From: an uncultured Clostridia bacterium
GTDB lineage: Bacteria; Bacillota; Clostridia; Lachnospirales; Anaerotignaceae
DNA: 64,000 nt
Assembly (NCBI GenBank): GCA_944383885.1
Contig: CALWRF010000040.1
Location: 62,001-126,000 of the forward strand
Direction of reading: 5' to 3'
This document shows, one piece after another, positions 33,415 through 42,654 of the stretch (positions within the stretch are counted from its first letter, which is position 1; each line of letters opens with the position of its first letter). The notes below the pieces were generated by a model. The model saw only the letters and a program-made list of their open reading frames with translations, was not told the DNA's origin and ran no database searches. A program made the translations under genes and the position numbers.

Positions 33415-34599
33415 TTAATTTACCTCCGTTAAATATTCATCAACCGCTTTTTTAAGCAGCTTGTCTGCTGTTTGTATATCATGGTTTTCAAACTGCGCTC
33501 CAGCCATTGTAATATGACCGCCGCCGCCTACCTTTTTAAGTATGCTTTCAACATCTATCCTTCCGTTGCTTCTGCCGCTTACATAAACCGTGCCCGAATA
33601 CCTGCACATAACAATAGATGCCTCAACCCCTTTTATGTCCAAAAGCTCATCAGCGGCTCTTGCGCAGGCTAAATAAACATTTTTGTGGTTTGACTCGCAA
33701 ACCGAAAATATAATGCCTTTTTTATACATTTTAGAGCTTTCAACGGCATTTGCCTTAATTCTTTCAAGAGCCATTGTGCTTTTAAAAAGCATTCTTGCTG
33801 CCACACTGTCAGCTCCGCAGCGGCATAAATAAGCCGCCGTAGAAAACACATGCTCCCCTGAGTTAATGCCGAAATTTCTTGTATCAACCATCATTCCGGC
33901 AAGAAGAGCCTCAGCCTCCAAAGCTGAAGGATTAATCAAACATGAGCTTAAAATTGTAGCTGTCAGCTCGCAGCAGGAAGAAAAGTAAGTCTTAATAAAA
34001 ATCTTTTCAGCACCATCAACAGGCTGTTCGCTTTCTTTATGATGGTCAAGAACAATGGTTTTACCTGCTTTTTCAATAACTTTATAGCTTTCCACAAGCC
34101 TTGTCACATGGGTGTCGCATAATATAACAAGGCACTGGCTGTCTATTTTTTTTTCAGCTTGTGCAGCTGTTACAAAAACGCCGTCATATTCTTTATTAAC
34201 GGCAAACTTATCGTATATATCCTTAACGGCAAATATATCTGTCCCCATTATAATATGACTTTCTTTGCCCAAAGCACGGCATATAGCGTGTATGCCTGCA
34301 CATGCCCCAAAACTGTCAAAATCCGCTCTTTTATGACCCATTAAATATATATATTTAAAATGTTTTATACTGTTTATAACTTCTTTAGTCATCTCCGGCT
34401 CAGCCAAATATTTTTTGCTGTCCATGGCATTTATTATAATAAAAGCGGCAAATGCGGCAAACAGCGCTGAAATTAAAGCGAAAATTATAATACTTGGCAT
34501 AAAAAGCGAAGAAACTATAATAAAAAGCACCATAAGCAATATAAAAATACGCCCCACAGGCTTTAATCCGTCAAATAAATATTTAAGAGTACACTTCAA
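33415..34599 (-). CDS. Short GdpP-like DHH/DHHA1 phosphodiesterase with two membrane helices
   Basis: 394 residues; full GdpP proteins are about 650. Two N-terminal membrane helices (~17-57) run, after only ~25 residues, into a DHH domain: GHKRADFDSFGA (88-99), CDTH (161-164), DHH (185-187) and DTRNFG (~243), then a DHHA1 domain ending in GGGGH (~363-367). The degenerate PAS and GGDEF domains of GdpP are absent. All metal ligands are present, so it should be active, presumably on c-di-AMP. Start is TTG at 34599 after GGAGG. The order with rplI-dnaB is the canonical gdpP locus. Confidence 0.88.
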   Translation of the reverse strand: MKCTLKYLFDGLKPVGRIFILLMVLFIIVSSLFMPSIIIFALISALFAAFAAFIIINAMDSKKYLAEPEMTKEVINSIKHFKYIYLMGHKRADFDSFGACAGIHAICRALGKESHIIMGTDIFAVKDIYDKFAVNKEYDGVFVTAAQAEKKIDSQCLVILCDTHVTRLVESYKVIEKAGKTIVLDHHKESEQPVDGAEKIFIKTYFSSCCELTATILSSCLINPSALEAEALLAGMMVDTRNFGINSGEHVFSTAAYLCRCGADSVAARMLFKSTMALERIKANAVESSKMYKKGIIFSVCESNHKNVYLACARAADELLDIKGVEASIVMCRYSGTVYVSGRSNGRIDVESILKKVGGGGHITMAGAQFENHDIQTADKLLKKAVDEYLTEVN

Positions 34600-34617
34600 A
34601 TTTTTCTGCCTCCGGTG

Positions 34618-35508
34618 TTATTTTAAAATATTATATGTACCCAAAAGCTTAAAGAAATTAGTCTTCCTTTCCAGCATTTTAAGCGCGTCTTTTCTGTCAA
34701 GGTAATTTTCGCATTCAATATCCACATAAAAAATATAAGTACCCAAATGGTCCTTCATAGGGCGTGACTCTATTTTAGTCATGTTTATGTCCCAAATAGA
34801 TAAAATATCAAGGGCACGGTAAAGCTCACCCGGTCTGTGCAGTGTAGAAAAAACAACACTTGTCTTGCCTTCTTTAACATTGCTTGTGTCTTGTTTTGTA
34901 ATGGCAAAAAACCTTGTTTCGTTATGGCTTTTATCCTGTATGCCGCTTTGCACTATCTGGAGTGAGTAAATATCAGCGGCGCTTTGTGTTGAAATAGCAA
35001 AATAATCGTCATCACACTGGCTTACTATTTTAGCCGCTTCAGAATTTGAGAGCGCCTGTATTGTTTCCACATCAGGATAATTTTCTTCCAGATATTTTTT
35101 GCACTGTGCCAAAGACTGAGGGTGGGAGAATATCTTTTTAGGCTTTCTGCCTGCACACTCCGGTCTTGTCATTAAATTATGGCTTATAGGTATAACTATT
35201 TCGCTTTTAATAAAAAGATTGACATCGAATATAAGCGAATCAATAGTGTAATTAACAGTGCCTTCTATTGAGTTTTCAAAAGGCACAACTCCCTCGTCAA
35301 TTTCTCCGTTATCCACGGCTTTAATAACCGCCGGTATTTTGGTAAAAGGCACCAATACATAATCTCTTTTAAGCGAATTGCCGTATTTAATGGCTGCCAT
35401 CTGCGAAAAAGTGCCTTCTGGTCCCAAATAGCCTATTCTATAAATTTCGCCTGTTTTATCACATTTTTCACATCCCTCTTTTGAACCATATTTATAATCG
35501 GTTTCCAT
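34618..35508 (-). CDS. pheA: Prephenate dehydratase
   Basis: 296 residues, the monofunctional enzyme of phenylalanine synthesis (prephenate to phenylpyruvate). The dehydratase domain begins at IGYLGPEGTFSQMAA (~25-39). It includes VPFENSIEGTVNYTID with the catalytic Thr, and NETRFFAI. The C-terminal ACT domain has the phenylalanine-sensing ESRPMKDHLGTYIFYVD motif, so feedback inhibition is expected. About 20 extra N-terminal residues (Cys/Lys-rich) precede the domain. It lies 18 bases before the gdpP-like gene and may be in the same operon. Confidence 0.95.
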   Translation of the reverse strand: METDYKYGSKEGCEKCDKTGEIYRIGYLGPEGTFSQMAAIKYGNSLKRDYVLVPFTKIPAVIKAVDNGEIDEGVVPFENSIEGTVNYTIDSLIFDVNLFIKSEIVIPISHNLMTRPECAGRKPKKIFSHPQSLAQCKKYLEENYPDVETIQALSNSEAAKIVSQCDDDYFAISTQSAADIYSLQIVQSGIQDKSHNETRFFAITKQDTSNVKEGKTSVVFSTLHRPGELYRALDILSIWDINMTKIESRPMKDHLGTYIFYVDIECENYLDRKDALKMLERKTNFFKLLGTYNILK

Positions 35509-35688
35509 GCGTATTACCCCTAATCTTTTTAATTAATTATACTATTTTATCATATTACAAAAACAATAACAATACCGGTTAAAATAATGCTATATATTTA
35601 CAATTCAGTAAAAGTTAAGAATTATTTTACTCTAAAATTTAATATTTGTGTTATACTATAAAAAAATAAAATCTGGAGAATTTAAAAT

Positions 35689-36624
35689 ATGACAAAATCT
35701 GTATTCCGCGGCAATCTGGCTGCTTTAATTCTTTTGCTTAACATGGTTTTTTATGATATATATGCCGGTCCGGTATTATCCCTGCTGCCTAAAATACCTT
35801 TAGTGCTAAATATAGCAAGTGATTTTCTGATGTTTATACCGCCTGTTGCAGTTTATTTTTTAATTTCCGTTAAAGGCAATGGGTTTTTATTAGATACATT
35901 TAATATTAAAGAAATGGATGTACTGAATATTTTATTAATAGTTGTTATATCAATATTTATACAGCCGTTTCTTATGTCGGTTTCAGCTGTTACATCGCTG
36001 TTTTTCCCAAACGCTGCCTCTGACTACCTTAAATCAATGGCTGATTTGCCGGCGTTTTCAACCCTTGTTATAACATCGCTTCTGCCGGCGCTTTTTGAAG
36101 AGCTGTTTTTCCGCGGCATTGTGTTTTCAAACTACAGGAATTTAAGCCCTGCTAAATCTTGTATATTATGCGGCTTTATTTTCGGTATGGCGCATTTAAA
36201 CTTCCAGCAGTTTTCCTACGCGTTTTTAATGGGCTGCGTGTTCTGTTATTTTGTTTATAAAACAGGCTCAATATTCTCGTCCATACTGTCGCATTTTATT
36301 ATAAACAGCTCACAGACAATACTTTCAGCGCTTTCACTTAAAATGACTGCTGCTGCAAACCCGCAGGTCCTTGAGGCAGCACAGAATGCGCAGACAACAA
36401 TATATGATTTAATGCCGTTTTTCTATTTAACTTTTCTCTCACTTATACCGCTGGCATTTGCTTTTTACTTTTTTAACCTGCACAACAGCGGTAAAAATGT
36501 CCTTGGGAATAAAATGGCTGAAAACAGTAGTGACAATACAGCTTATCCAGTAAGGTGGAATATTATAAACTGGCCTTTAATAATAATTATAATTATATTT
36601 TTATACTATTCTTTTTCAGTTTAA
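35689..36624 (+). CDS. CPBP-family intramembrane metalloprotease
   Basis: 311 residues with about eight membrane helices. The three CPBP/CAAX-protease motifs are intact: EELFFR (137-142), FGMAHLN (165-171) and SHFIIN (201-206), which form the intramembrane active site with Glu and His residues. Family members process lipoproteins or peptides, protect against bacteriocins, or have unknown jobs. Here it stands alone with a bidirectional terminator, so no partner can be inferred. The C-terminal ~50 residues add a polar loop and a last helix. Confidence 0.9.
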   Translation: MTKSVFRGNLAALILLLNMVFYDIYAGPVLSLLPKIPLVLNIASDFLMFIPPVAVYFLISVKGNGFLLDTFNIKEMDVLNILLIVVISIFIQPFLMSVSAVTSLFFPNAASDYLKSMADLPAFSTLVITSLLPALFEELFFRGIVFSNYRNLSPAKSCILCGFIFGMAHLNFQQFSYAFLMGCVFCYFVYKTGSIFSSILSHFIINSSQTILSALSLKMTAAANPQVLEAAQNAQTTIYDLMPFFYLTFLSLIPLAFAFYFFNLHNSGKNVLGNKMAENSSDNTAYPVRWNIINWPLIIIIIIFLYYSFSV

Positions 36625-36628
36625 AAGC

Positions 36629-36666
36629 AAAACCCCGTTTAAGCACTCAGCCCAAACGGGGTTTTT
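36629..36666. terminator. Bidirectional terminator after the CPBP and SPOCS/LysM genes
   Basis: AAAACCCCGTTT (36629-36640) pairs perfectly with AAACGGGGTTTT (36654-36665). Confidence 0.9.
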
Positions 36667-36672
36667 ATTGTT

Positions 36673-38214
36673 TTATACTCTGCGCATAATTAATATTTTT
36701 TTCTTATCATTAAGTTCTTCTTCCTTTTCCATATTGTTTAAAGAAAGAATATCTTCTTTAACAGCGCCGTATTTTTTGGATATATCCCAAAGCGTTTCAC
36801 CTTTTTGCACTGTATATATAACAGCAGCCGGCAGCACAGCGTTGTCTGAGTTTTCGTCTTTTTTAATGTCTGACACAACTTCTATTTCTTCAAGCCTCAA
36901 AGCCTCAGCGTCGCATGAAATATTGGCTGTTACCTCAACCTCGCTGCTGTTCATAATATTAAACACAACGCCCTCTACATGTACATCAGCTGTTATTAAA
37001 TCGCCTTCGCTTACGCCGGACATATCCATTTCCTGATGAAAAGGTATATATGCTTTCATTGAATATACAGGTCTTGCGTCGTCACGGGCTATATATAAAA
37101 CCGTAATGTCAGCTACGCCTTCCACGGCAACGCTTCCGTTTTGCGGATATACGCTGTCTACAGACACATTGCCTTCAGCGCCTATTACCTGCATTATGTC
37201 AGCCCCTGTATTTCCTCCTGCCGTACCCTTTAAATTAAATTTGGCTTTATTACGTCCTGTAAAAACCGGCATTGTTATTTTTTCCATCTCAGTCTGATAA
37301 CCGTTATTTACACAATATGCGTCTTTTACGTATGTAATTTTTTCGTCCTCAAAAATATCTGTAACTTCATTAAATACCGCGTCTATGTCTATAATGCGGT
37401 TTTCTCCGCTGCTGTCTTCAAACGCTCCGGCTTTAACATTTGAAACATCTATATGGCTTATGGCGTGCATATCCTCCGTTATGTCATCATTATCTACAGT
37501 GTGCTCAAAAGGCACCTGAAAATGCGCTGTGTCGGCAAGAGTTCCGTCATTTGTAGTATAGAGCAAATCAACATTTAAGCTTCCGGTAATTCTGTATCCT
37601 CCGCGCATGGCTCTTGTGTCTATATCGCTTAATGTATAAAACTGCGTCAGTATTTCCTCTGCTTCATGCTTTGGCGAGGGAATGGAATATGTTTCGTGTA
37701 TGTCAAAATCCGTTTTTTCTTGCAATACATGGTTCCTTACTGTTTTTTCATTTACAAGCATTTGTGTTCCGTCATCTGCGGCATCAGGCGATAAAGAAAT
37801 ACACTGGCAGCTTTTATACTCCCGTACTTCTATTGTAATAACCGCTTTAACCGAAACTTTGCGCTCATTAATTTTTCTGAACTCAAAGTGGTCATCGTAA
37901 GCCCTTATGTTTATGCAGTCATCTTTTTCAAGACCCTCTATATTCATTATATCCTCGAAATTAGTTACATTTAAAACTGCCGAAACCGGGTTGTCGCTGT
38001 CTTTTGATATGTAAACTATGCAAGATGTAAGTGTGCCTTTAAAACTTATCCTTCCGTCTGTTACATTGCAGAAAGTTATAACAGGCTTAACGCTTTCTGA
38101 TATTATCTCCTTTATATCCGGCTGTGTGTCCGAAATTATAATTTCTCCTTCAACAGTTATCTGCATTAAGTCGCTGTTTTTAATAAATTCTGTTTTAAGT
38201 AGTTTTTTATCCAT
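36673..38214 (-). CDS. SPOCS (DUF3794) and LysM domain protein
   Basis: 513 residues. Two or three SPOCS/DUF3794 repeats fill residues ~30-440 (for example GEIIISDTQPDIKEIISE, GSLNVDLLYTTNDGTLADTAHFQVPFEHTVD, GVADITVLYIARDDARPVYSMKAYIPFHQEM). A LysM domain closes the protein (YTVQKGETLWDISKKYGAVKEDILSLNN, ~463-510). This architecture is common in spore-forming Clostridia and is thought to work in the spore envelope. It has no signal peptide, in line with assembly inside the mother cell. The start follows GGGAGGG. Confidence 0.92.
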   Translation of the reverse strand: MDKKLLKTEFIKNSDLMQITVEGEIIISDTQPDIKEIISESVKPVITFCNVTDGRISFKGTLTSCIVYISKDSDNPVSAVLNVTNFEDIMNIEGLEKDDCINIRAYDDHFEFRKINERKVSVKAVITIEVREYKSCQCISLSPDAADDGTQMLVNEKTVRNHVLQEKTDFDIHETYSIPSPKHEAEEILTQFYTLSDIDTRAMRGGYRITGSLNVDLLYTTNDGTLADTAHFQVPFEHTVDNDDITEDMHAISHIDVSNVKAGAFEDSSGENRIIDIDAVFNEVTDIFEDEKITYVKDAYCVNNGYQTEMEKITMPVFTGRNKAKFNLKGTAGGNTGADIMQVIGAEGNVSVDSVYPQNGSVAVEGVADITVLYIARDDARPVYSMKAYIPFHQEMDMSGVSEGDLITADVHVEGVVFNIMNSSEVEVTANISCDAEALRLEEIEVVSDIKKDENSDNAVLPAAVIYTVQKGETLWDISKKYGAVKEDILSLNNMEKEEELNDKKKILIMRRV

Positions 38215-38284
38215 TGCTGAACCCTCCCTATACCTGCTTTTCCTCTATGAAATTATATTTCAGAACACATTTATAATGCCTGCA

Positions 38285-38327
38285 AAAAAAAGCGCTTTTA
38301 CGCATTTAACAGCATAAAAACGCTTTT
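38285..38327 (-). terminator. Terminator of the threonine-branch operon
   Basis: Imperfect stem AAAAGCGCTTTTACGC / GCATAAAAACGCTTTT with a minus-strand T run, 24 bases past the lysC stop. Confidence 0.7.
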
Positions 38328-38350
38328 AGGTATTATTTATTTACAAATTA

Positions 38351-39577
38351 TCAATTCTTTCTCATAGAAGCGGAGGCAAGGTTAAATTTATCATGAATAG
38401 CGACAATAGCGTTTTCAACGTCTTTTTCCTCTACCACAACGCTTATTTTAATTTCTGATGTAGAAATCATTTTAATATTAACTCCTGCGTCGTAAAGAGC
38501 CTCGAACATAAGGGAAGCAACACCCGGGTGAGTAGCCATTCCAGCACCTACAATTGAAACTTTTGCTACACCGTCTGTAGATGTTATTTCTTTTGCGCTT
38601 ATTTTGTCACGGTTTTTTGTAAGAAGGTCAAGAGCCTCCTGTTTGTCATTGGCGTCTACTGTAAACGATATGGCAGTAGTATTGTTAGCGCCGTTTGACT
38701 GAACAATAATATCAACTGAAATATTGTGCTTTTCAAGTATTGAAAATACCTCAAAAGCCCTGCCCGGCTTATCGTCAATGCCTCTTATTGTAATTATAGC
38801 CTGATTTTTATCTGAAGCAACTCCGCTTATAAGCATTTTTTCCACTTTAGAATCCTCCTTAACTACTGTGCCTTTATCTCTTGTAAGGCTTGAACGGACA
38901 ACAAGTTCCACATTGTATTTCTGGGCGACCTCAACTGAACGTGTATGCAGAACTTTTGCGCCTAATGAAGCAAGCTCCGCCATTTCGTTATAGCCAATTT
39001 CGTCTAATTTTCTTGCGTTTTTAACTACTCTTGGGTCTGCTGTGTAAACGCCGTCAACATCAGTGTATATTTCGCATAAATCAGCGCCTAATACAGCCGC
39101 TATGGCAACTGCTGAAGTATCAGAGCCGCCTCGTCCCAGTGTTGTAATATCATCAAACTTATTTACGCCCTGAAAGCCTGTTATAAGAACTATATTTTTT
39201 CTTTCAAGCTCCATTTTTATCCTTTCACGGCCTATTGTTTTGATTTTGGCGTTGGAATAAACCGATGTTGTAGCTATTCCAACCTGCATAGCGTTAAGGG
39301 ATACAGCCTTGTAACCCATTTTCTCAAGAGCCATTGCCATAAGCGCTACTGACTGCTGCTCACCTGTTGAAAGGAGCATATCCATTTCCCTTTTAGATGG
39401 GTTAGGGTTTATTTCATGAGCCTTTTCAATCAGCTCGTCTGTGGTATCACCCTGAGCTGACAAAACAACAACCACATCATTTCCATTGTCGTAAGTTTCT
39501 GCTATTCTGCCTGCTACGTTAAATATTCTTTCTGCGTTAGCTACGGAGCTTCCTCCGAATTTCTGAACTACTAACAA
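38351..39577 (-). CDS. lysC: Aspartate kinase
   Basis: 408 residues, the class with one kinase domain and two C-terminal ACT domains. It phosphorylates aspartate, the first step to threonine, lysine and methionine. VQKFGGSSVANAERI (~4-18), FQGVNKFDDITTLGRGGSDTSA (~154-175) and the ACT segments VASDKNQAIITIRGIDDKPG and VSIVGAGMATHPGVAS are clear. Its start is a TTG at 39577 with GGGGG seven bases upstream. Last gene of the ACT-hom-thrB-lysC unit, so feedback control by threonine or lysine is likely. Confidence 0.97.
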   Translation of the reverse strand: MLVVQKFGGSSVANAERIFNVAGRIAETYDNGNDVVVVLSAQGDTTDELIEKAHEINPNPSKREMDMLLSTGEQQSVALMAMALEKMGYKAVSLNAMQVGIATTSVYSNAKIKTIGRERIKMELERKNIVLITGFQGVNKFDDITTLGRGGSDTSAVAIAAVLGADLCEIYTDVDGVYTADPRVVKNARKLDEIGYNEMAELASLGAKVLHTRSVEVAQKYNVELVVRSSLTRDKGTVVKEDSKVEKMLISGVASDKNQAIITIRGIDDKPGRAFEVFSILEKHNISVDIIVQSNGANNTTAISFTVDANDKQEALDLLTKNRDKISAKEITSTDGVAKVSIVGAGMATHPGVASLMFEALYDAGVNIKMISTSEIKISVVVEEKDVENAIVAIHDKFNLASASMRKN

Positions 39578-39598
39578 GTTATTTCCCCCTGTCTATAA

Positions 39599-40504
39599 TT
39601 AGCTTTCTATTATTCTGGCACCAATTAAATCAGGTTTTAAAATTTCAAGGTCCCAGTGATGGTCTTTAATAGAAGAAAGATAAGCATTCATATTAACGGC
39701 AAATTCGTCCGCAATGTCATCTGTAATTACGCTTACAAGTGTAGGACCCGCGCCGCTTAAATATGAGCCTTTCGAGCCGTATTTATCGGCAGCTTTAAAT
39801 ATGCCTTCCATGCCCGGCACAAGCTGCATGCGGTATGGCTGGTGAAGCCTGTCGTCCATAGCCATTTTAAGGTTATCTATATTGCCTGTTATCATAGAGG
39901 CAACAAGAAGAGCTGCTCTTGATGAGTTGAATATAGCGTCTTTTCTTAATACAGTGTGCGGCAGTATATTCCTTGATTTTTCTGTTGGAACCGGAAAATC
40001 CGGTATCATAACGGCAAATGAAAGGTTATTCGGCATGCTGACTTTAACGTGGCGCATTTCGTCCTGGCTCATAGCGCCTATTACCATGCCGCCTAAAAGC
40101 GCCGGGTTTGAGTTATCCGGGTGACCCTCTATCTGCGCCGCTATCTGCGAAAGGTCATCTGTGCTGTAGTGGCATCCGGAAAGGTCATTAGCGGCTATTA
40201 ATCCTGCAACAATGCATGCGGCTGAACTGCCTAAACCTCTTGTATGCGGTATGTAATCTTCTTGGATAAGCCTTACCCCCGGCATAGGCTTTCCTACCAT
40301 ATTAAAAAAGTCCTTCATTGTTTTGTATATAAGATTATTTTCGTCTGTAGGTATGTTCAGACCCTGTTTTTTATTAATTAAAATCTGAAGCCCTTCTTCA
40401 ATTTCCACATACCATAAATGGTTGTATTTCTGAAAGGCTATACCTACGCTGTCAAAACCCGACCCCATGTTAGCTGATGTTGCCGGTACTATTATATGCT
40501 TCAT
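39599..40504 (-). CDS. thrB: Homoserine kinase
   Basis: 301 residues, GHMP kinase family. Motif 1 VPATSANMGSGFDSVG (~6-21) and the ATP-binding motif HTRGLGSSAACIVAGLIAAND (~87-107) are intact; motif 3 appears as LSGAGPTLVSVI (~253-264). It makes O-phosphohomoserine. Threonine synthase (thrC), the next enzyme, is not in the window. It starts three bases after hom's stop with a GGAGG site. Confidence 0.97.
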   Translation of the reverse strand: MKHIIVPATSANMGSGFDSVGIAFQKYNHLWYVEIEEGLQILINKKQGLNIPTDENNLIYKTMKDFFNMVGKPMPGVRLIQEDYIPHTRGLGSSAACIVAGLIAANDLSGCHYSTDDLSQIAAQIEGHPDNSNPALLGGMVIGAMSQDEMRHVKVSMPNNLSFAVMIPDFPVPTEKSRNILPHTVLRKDAIFNSSRAALLVASMITGNIDNLKMAMDDRLHQPYRMQLVPGMEGIFKAADKYGSKGSYLSGAGPTLVSVITDDIADEFAVNMNAYLSSIKDHHWDLEILKPDLIGARIIES

Positions 40505-40507
40505 TTT

Positions 40508-41749
40508 TTATTCCTCCACATGGATTACATTAAAAACTTCTTTAACGGCTGAAGCTGTTTTAAGCTTGTTTATTTTGTCATAAACGCTTTTTTCCGTTTC
40601 TTGGTTTGTAATAAAGGCAAACTCATTGTTAAGTCCATCAATAACAGTAAATTTAACATCACCGAACATATCGCAGACAGCCTTTTCAGCCTCCGTCTTA
40701 TTTTCAAAACCGATTCTTATAAAAGCCTTTACTGCCGATTTTTCCGGACTTAAAACAGGCAGATTTTTATTTACATCCCAGTCTATAGGTTCATAAACAC
40801 CTTTTCTTTTAACAATATCTATTATGTCGCTTACAACAGCCGCCGCTGTAGGAAGCTTTCCGGCTCCGCTGCCGTAATACATTGTTTCACCTGACATATT
40901 GCCTTTTACAAATATGGCGTTATACGCGTTGTTTACCGCCGCAAGCGGATGGTCGCGCTTTATAAGGCAAGGCGCTACTCTTGCCGCTATGCCTGAAGGC
41001 GTTTTTTCACTTTCAGCTATAAGTTTTATAACACAGTTAAGCTTATTGGCATATTGTATATCTTCTCTTGTAATTTTAGTTATGCCTTCTGTATGTATAT
41101 CTTTATAATCGACTGTTGCGCCAAATGCCACTGATGAAAGAATGGCTATTTTGCGGCAGGCGTCATGTCCCTCAACATCGGCTGTAGGGTCTGCTTCGGC
41201 ATAACCAAGTTTCTGGGCTTCTTTAAGCACCTCGCCAAAATCCCTGCCTTCTTCCGCCATTTTAGTCAGTATAAAATTAGTTGTGCCGTTTAATATGCCT
41301 TCTATCTTTTGGACATCGTCAGATGTAAGAGATGTGTTTAAAGACCGTATAATAGGTATTGTTCCACCGCAGCTGGCTTCAAAAAAGTAATTAACATTAT
41401 ATTTTTCGGCTAATTTTAAAAGCTCAGTACCTTTTTCGGCTACCAAAGCTTTATTGCTTGTTACAACACTTTTTCCTTTTTCAATAGCTAATCTGCTGTA
41501 AGTAAAAGCCGGCTCAACACCGCCCATAACCTCAGCCACTATGTTTATGCTTTCGTCATTTAATATATCCTCAAAATTATGTGTGAGAATGCTTTCAATA
41601 TCCTCACCCGGAAAACTGCGTAAATCAAGGACTTTTTTTACCTCAATTTCTTCACCTGTTTTGCGTTTAATTATGTCTTTGTTTACATTCAGTACTTCAT
41701 ATACTCCTGAACCTACTGTGCCATAGCCTAAAATTCCAACTCCAACCAT
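40508..41749 (-). CDS. hom: Homoserine dehydrogenase
   Basis: 413 residues. NAD(P)-binding GILGYGTVGSGVYEV (~5-19), catalytic domain with ILNGTTNFILTKM and LGYAEADPTADVEGHDACRK (~190-210, catalytic Lys region), and a C-terminal ACT domain (~340-413) that should respond to threonine. It reduces aspartate semialdehyde to homoserine. Its ATG lies four bases past the stop of the ACT-domain gene, whose end carries its ribosome site. Confidence 0.97.
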   Translation of the reverse strand: MVGVGILGYGTVGSGVYEVLNVNKDIIKRKTGEEIEVKKVLDLRSFPGEDIESILTHNFEDILNDESINIVAEVMGGVEPAFTYSRLAIEKGKSVVTSNKALVAEKGTELLKLAEKYNVNYFFEASCGGTIPIIRSLNTSLTSDDVQKIEGILNGTTNFILTKMAEEGRDFGEVLKEAQKLGYAEADPTADVEGHDACRKIAILSSVAFGATVDYKDIHTEGITKITREDIQYANKLNCVIKLIAESEKTPSGIAARVAPCLIKRDHPLAAVNNAYNAIFVKGNMSGETMYYGSGAGKLPTAAAVVSDIIDIVKRKGVYEPIDWDVNKNLPVLSPEKSAVKAFIRIGFENKTEAEKAVCDMFGDVKFTVIDGLNNEFAFITNQETEKSVYDKINKLKTASAVKEVFNVIHVEE

Positions 41750-41753
41750 ACAT

Positions 41754-42197
41754 TTACTCCCTTGCGATTATATTTAAAGAAATAACTCCCGGCAAACTTT
41801 CAACACTATCCATTAAATGTCCAATATCCTTGTCCATAGCGTTTGTCTCAATAGAAATTGTAACATTGGCAATGCCGTTAATAGGTATATTCTGATTAAT
41901 TGTAAGTATATTTGCCCCTGCGGCAGCTACAGAATTTAACACTGCGGAAAGCACGCCCTTGGTGTCATCAAGGTTAATGCCGAAAGTAACAGTTTTTCCC
42001 CTTGTGTTTTCGTATAAAGGGAAAACAGCGTCGCGGTATTTGTAAAACGCGCTTCTGCTTATGCCTACATTATTAACTGCGTCCTGAACAGTTTTTTCCC
42101 TGCCGCTGGCTAAAAGGTTTTTAACATCCATTACTTTTAAAAATATTTCAGGCAAAACACTTTTATCAACTATATAAAATTTCTTATCTTCTTTCAT
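41754..42197 (-). CDS. ACT domain protein (PheB/UPF0735-like)
   Basis: 147 residues. An N-terminal helical part with DKSVLPEIFLKVMDVKNLLASG and a helix-turn-helix-like VGISRSAFYKYRDAVFPLY (~45-63) is followed by an ACT domain (GKTVTFGINLDDTKGVLSAVLNSVAAAGANILTINQ). This is the family called PheB in Bacillus, often placed before hom or pheA. It probably senses an amino acid and may regulate the operon, although DNA binding is unproven. Start at 42197 by GGAGGCTGAA. First gene of the threonine-branch operon. Confidence 0.9.
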   Translation of the reverse strand: MKEDKKFYIVDKSVLPEIFLKVMDVKNLLASGREKTVQDAVNNVGISRSAFYKYRDAVFPLYENTRGKTVTFGINLDDTKGVLSAVLNSVAAAGANILTINQNIPINGIANVTISIETNAMDKDIGHLMDSVESLPGVISLNIIARE

Positions 42198-42245
42198 TTC
42201 AGCCTCCGGTTCTTTCACATAAAAACATTTGTGTTTACGTGGTAG

Positions 42246-42274
42246 AATATATCATTATTTCAGCATAAATTCAA
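42246..42274 (-). promoter_or_regulatory. Sigma-A promoter of ACT-hom-thrB-lysC
   Basis: Minus-strand TTGAAT (42274-42269), 17 bases, TATATT (42251-42246), about 48 bases before the start codon. No T-box or riboswitch fits in the short leader. Confidence 0.75.
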
Positions 42275-42297
42275 GTGTTTTACATAAAAAAAGAATA

Positions 42298-42654
42298 TTA
42301 CAAAAGAATATCTGCATAAGCATCTTCCTTAAACCCAACTAATGCAAAATTATCACCTATTAATAACGGGCGTTTAACAAGCATTCCGTCGGAAGAAAGG
42401 AGCTTTAACATTTCATCTTCGCTTAATGAATCGATTTTGCTTTTTAAATTAAGCGATTTATAAACGTTTCCGCTTGTATTAAAAAGTTTTCTTGCCGGAA
42501 GTCCGCTTTTTTGCATTACTTCTTTTAATTCATCATTTGTAGGGTTATGTTCAGCAATATTCCTGTCCGTAAAGTCGATATTATTTTCTTCGAGCCATTT
42601 CTTAGCCTTTCTGCATGTTGAGCATTTAGGGTATTCAATAAATAAAACCTTCAT
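42298..42654 (-). CDS. ArsC/Spx-family thioredoxin-fold protein
   Basis: 118 residues, the size of ArsC/Spx/YffB proteins. The redox-active pair is CSTC (Cys11 and Cys14) in YPKCSTCRKAKKWLEENNI. The later segment MLVKRPLLIGDNFALVGFKEDAY has the Arg-Pro typical of the family. Spx also has a CxxC at this place, but the RNA polymerase alpha-binding features cannot be confirmed. Arsenate reductase, Spx-like regulator or a general reductase are all possible. The start at 42654 follows GAGGTGG. Confidence 0.85.
   Translation of the reverse strand: MKVLFIEYPKCSTCRKAKKWLEENNIDFTDRNIAEHNPTNDELKEVMQKSGLPARKLFNTSGNVYKSLNLKSKIDSLSEDEMLKLLSSDGMLVKRPLLIGDNFALVGFKEDAYADILL

Noticed and set aside
42198..42297. 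Possible T-box or lysine riboswitch ahead of ACT-hom-thrB-lysC
   Set aside because: The leader is under 50 bases after the promoter, too short for either.
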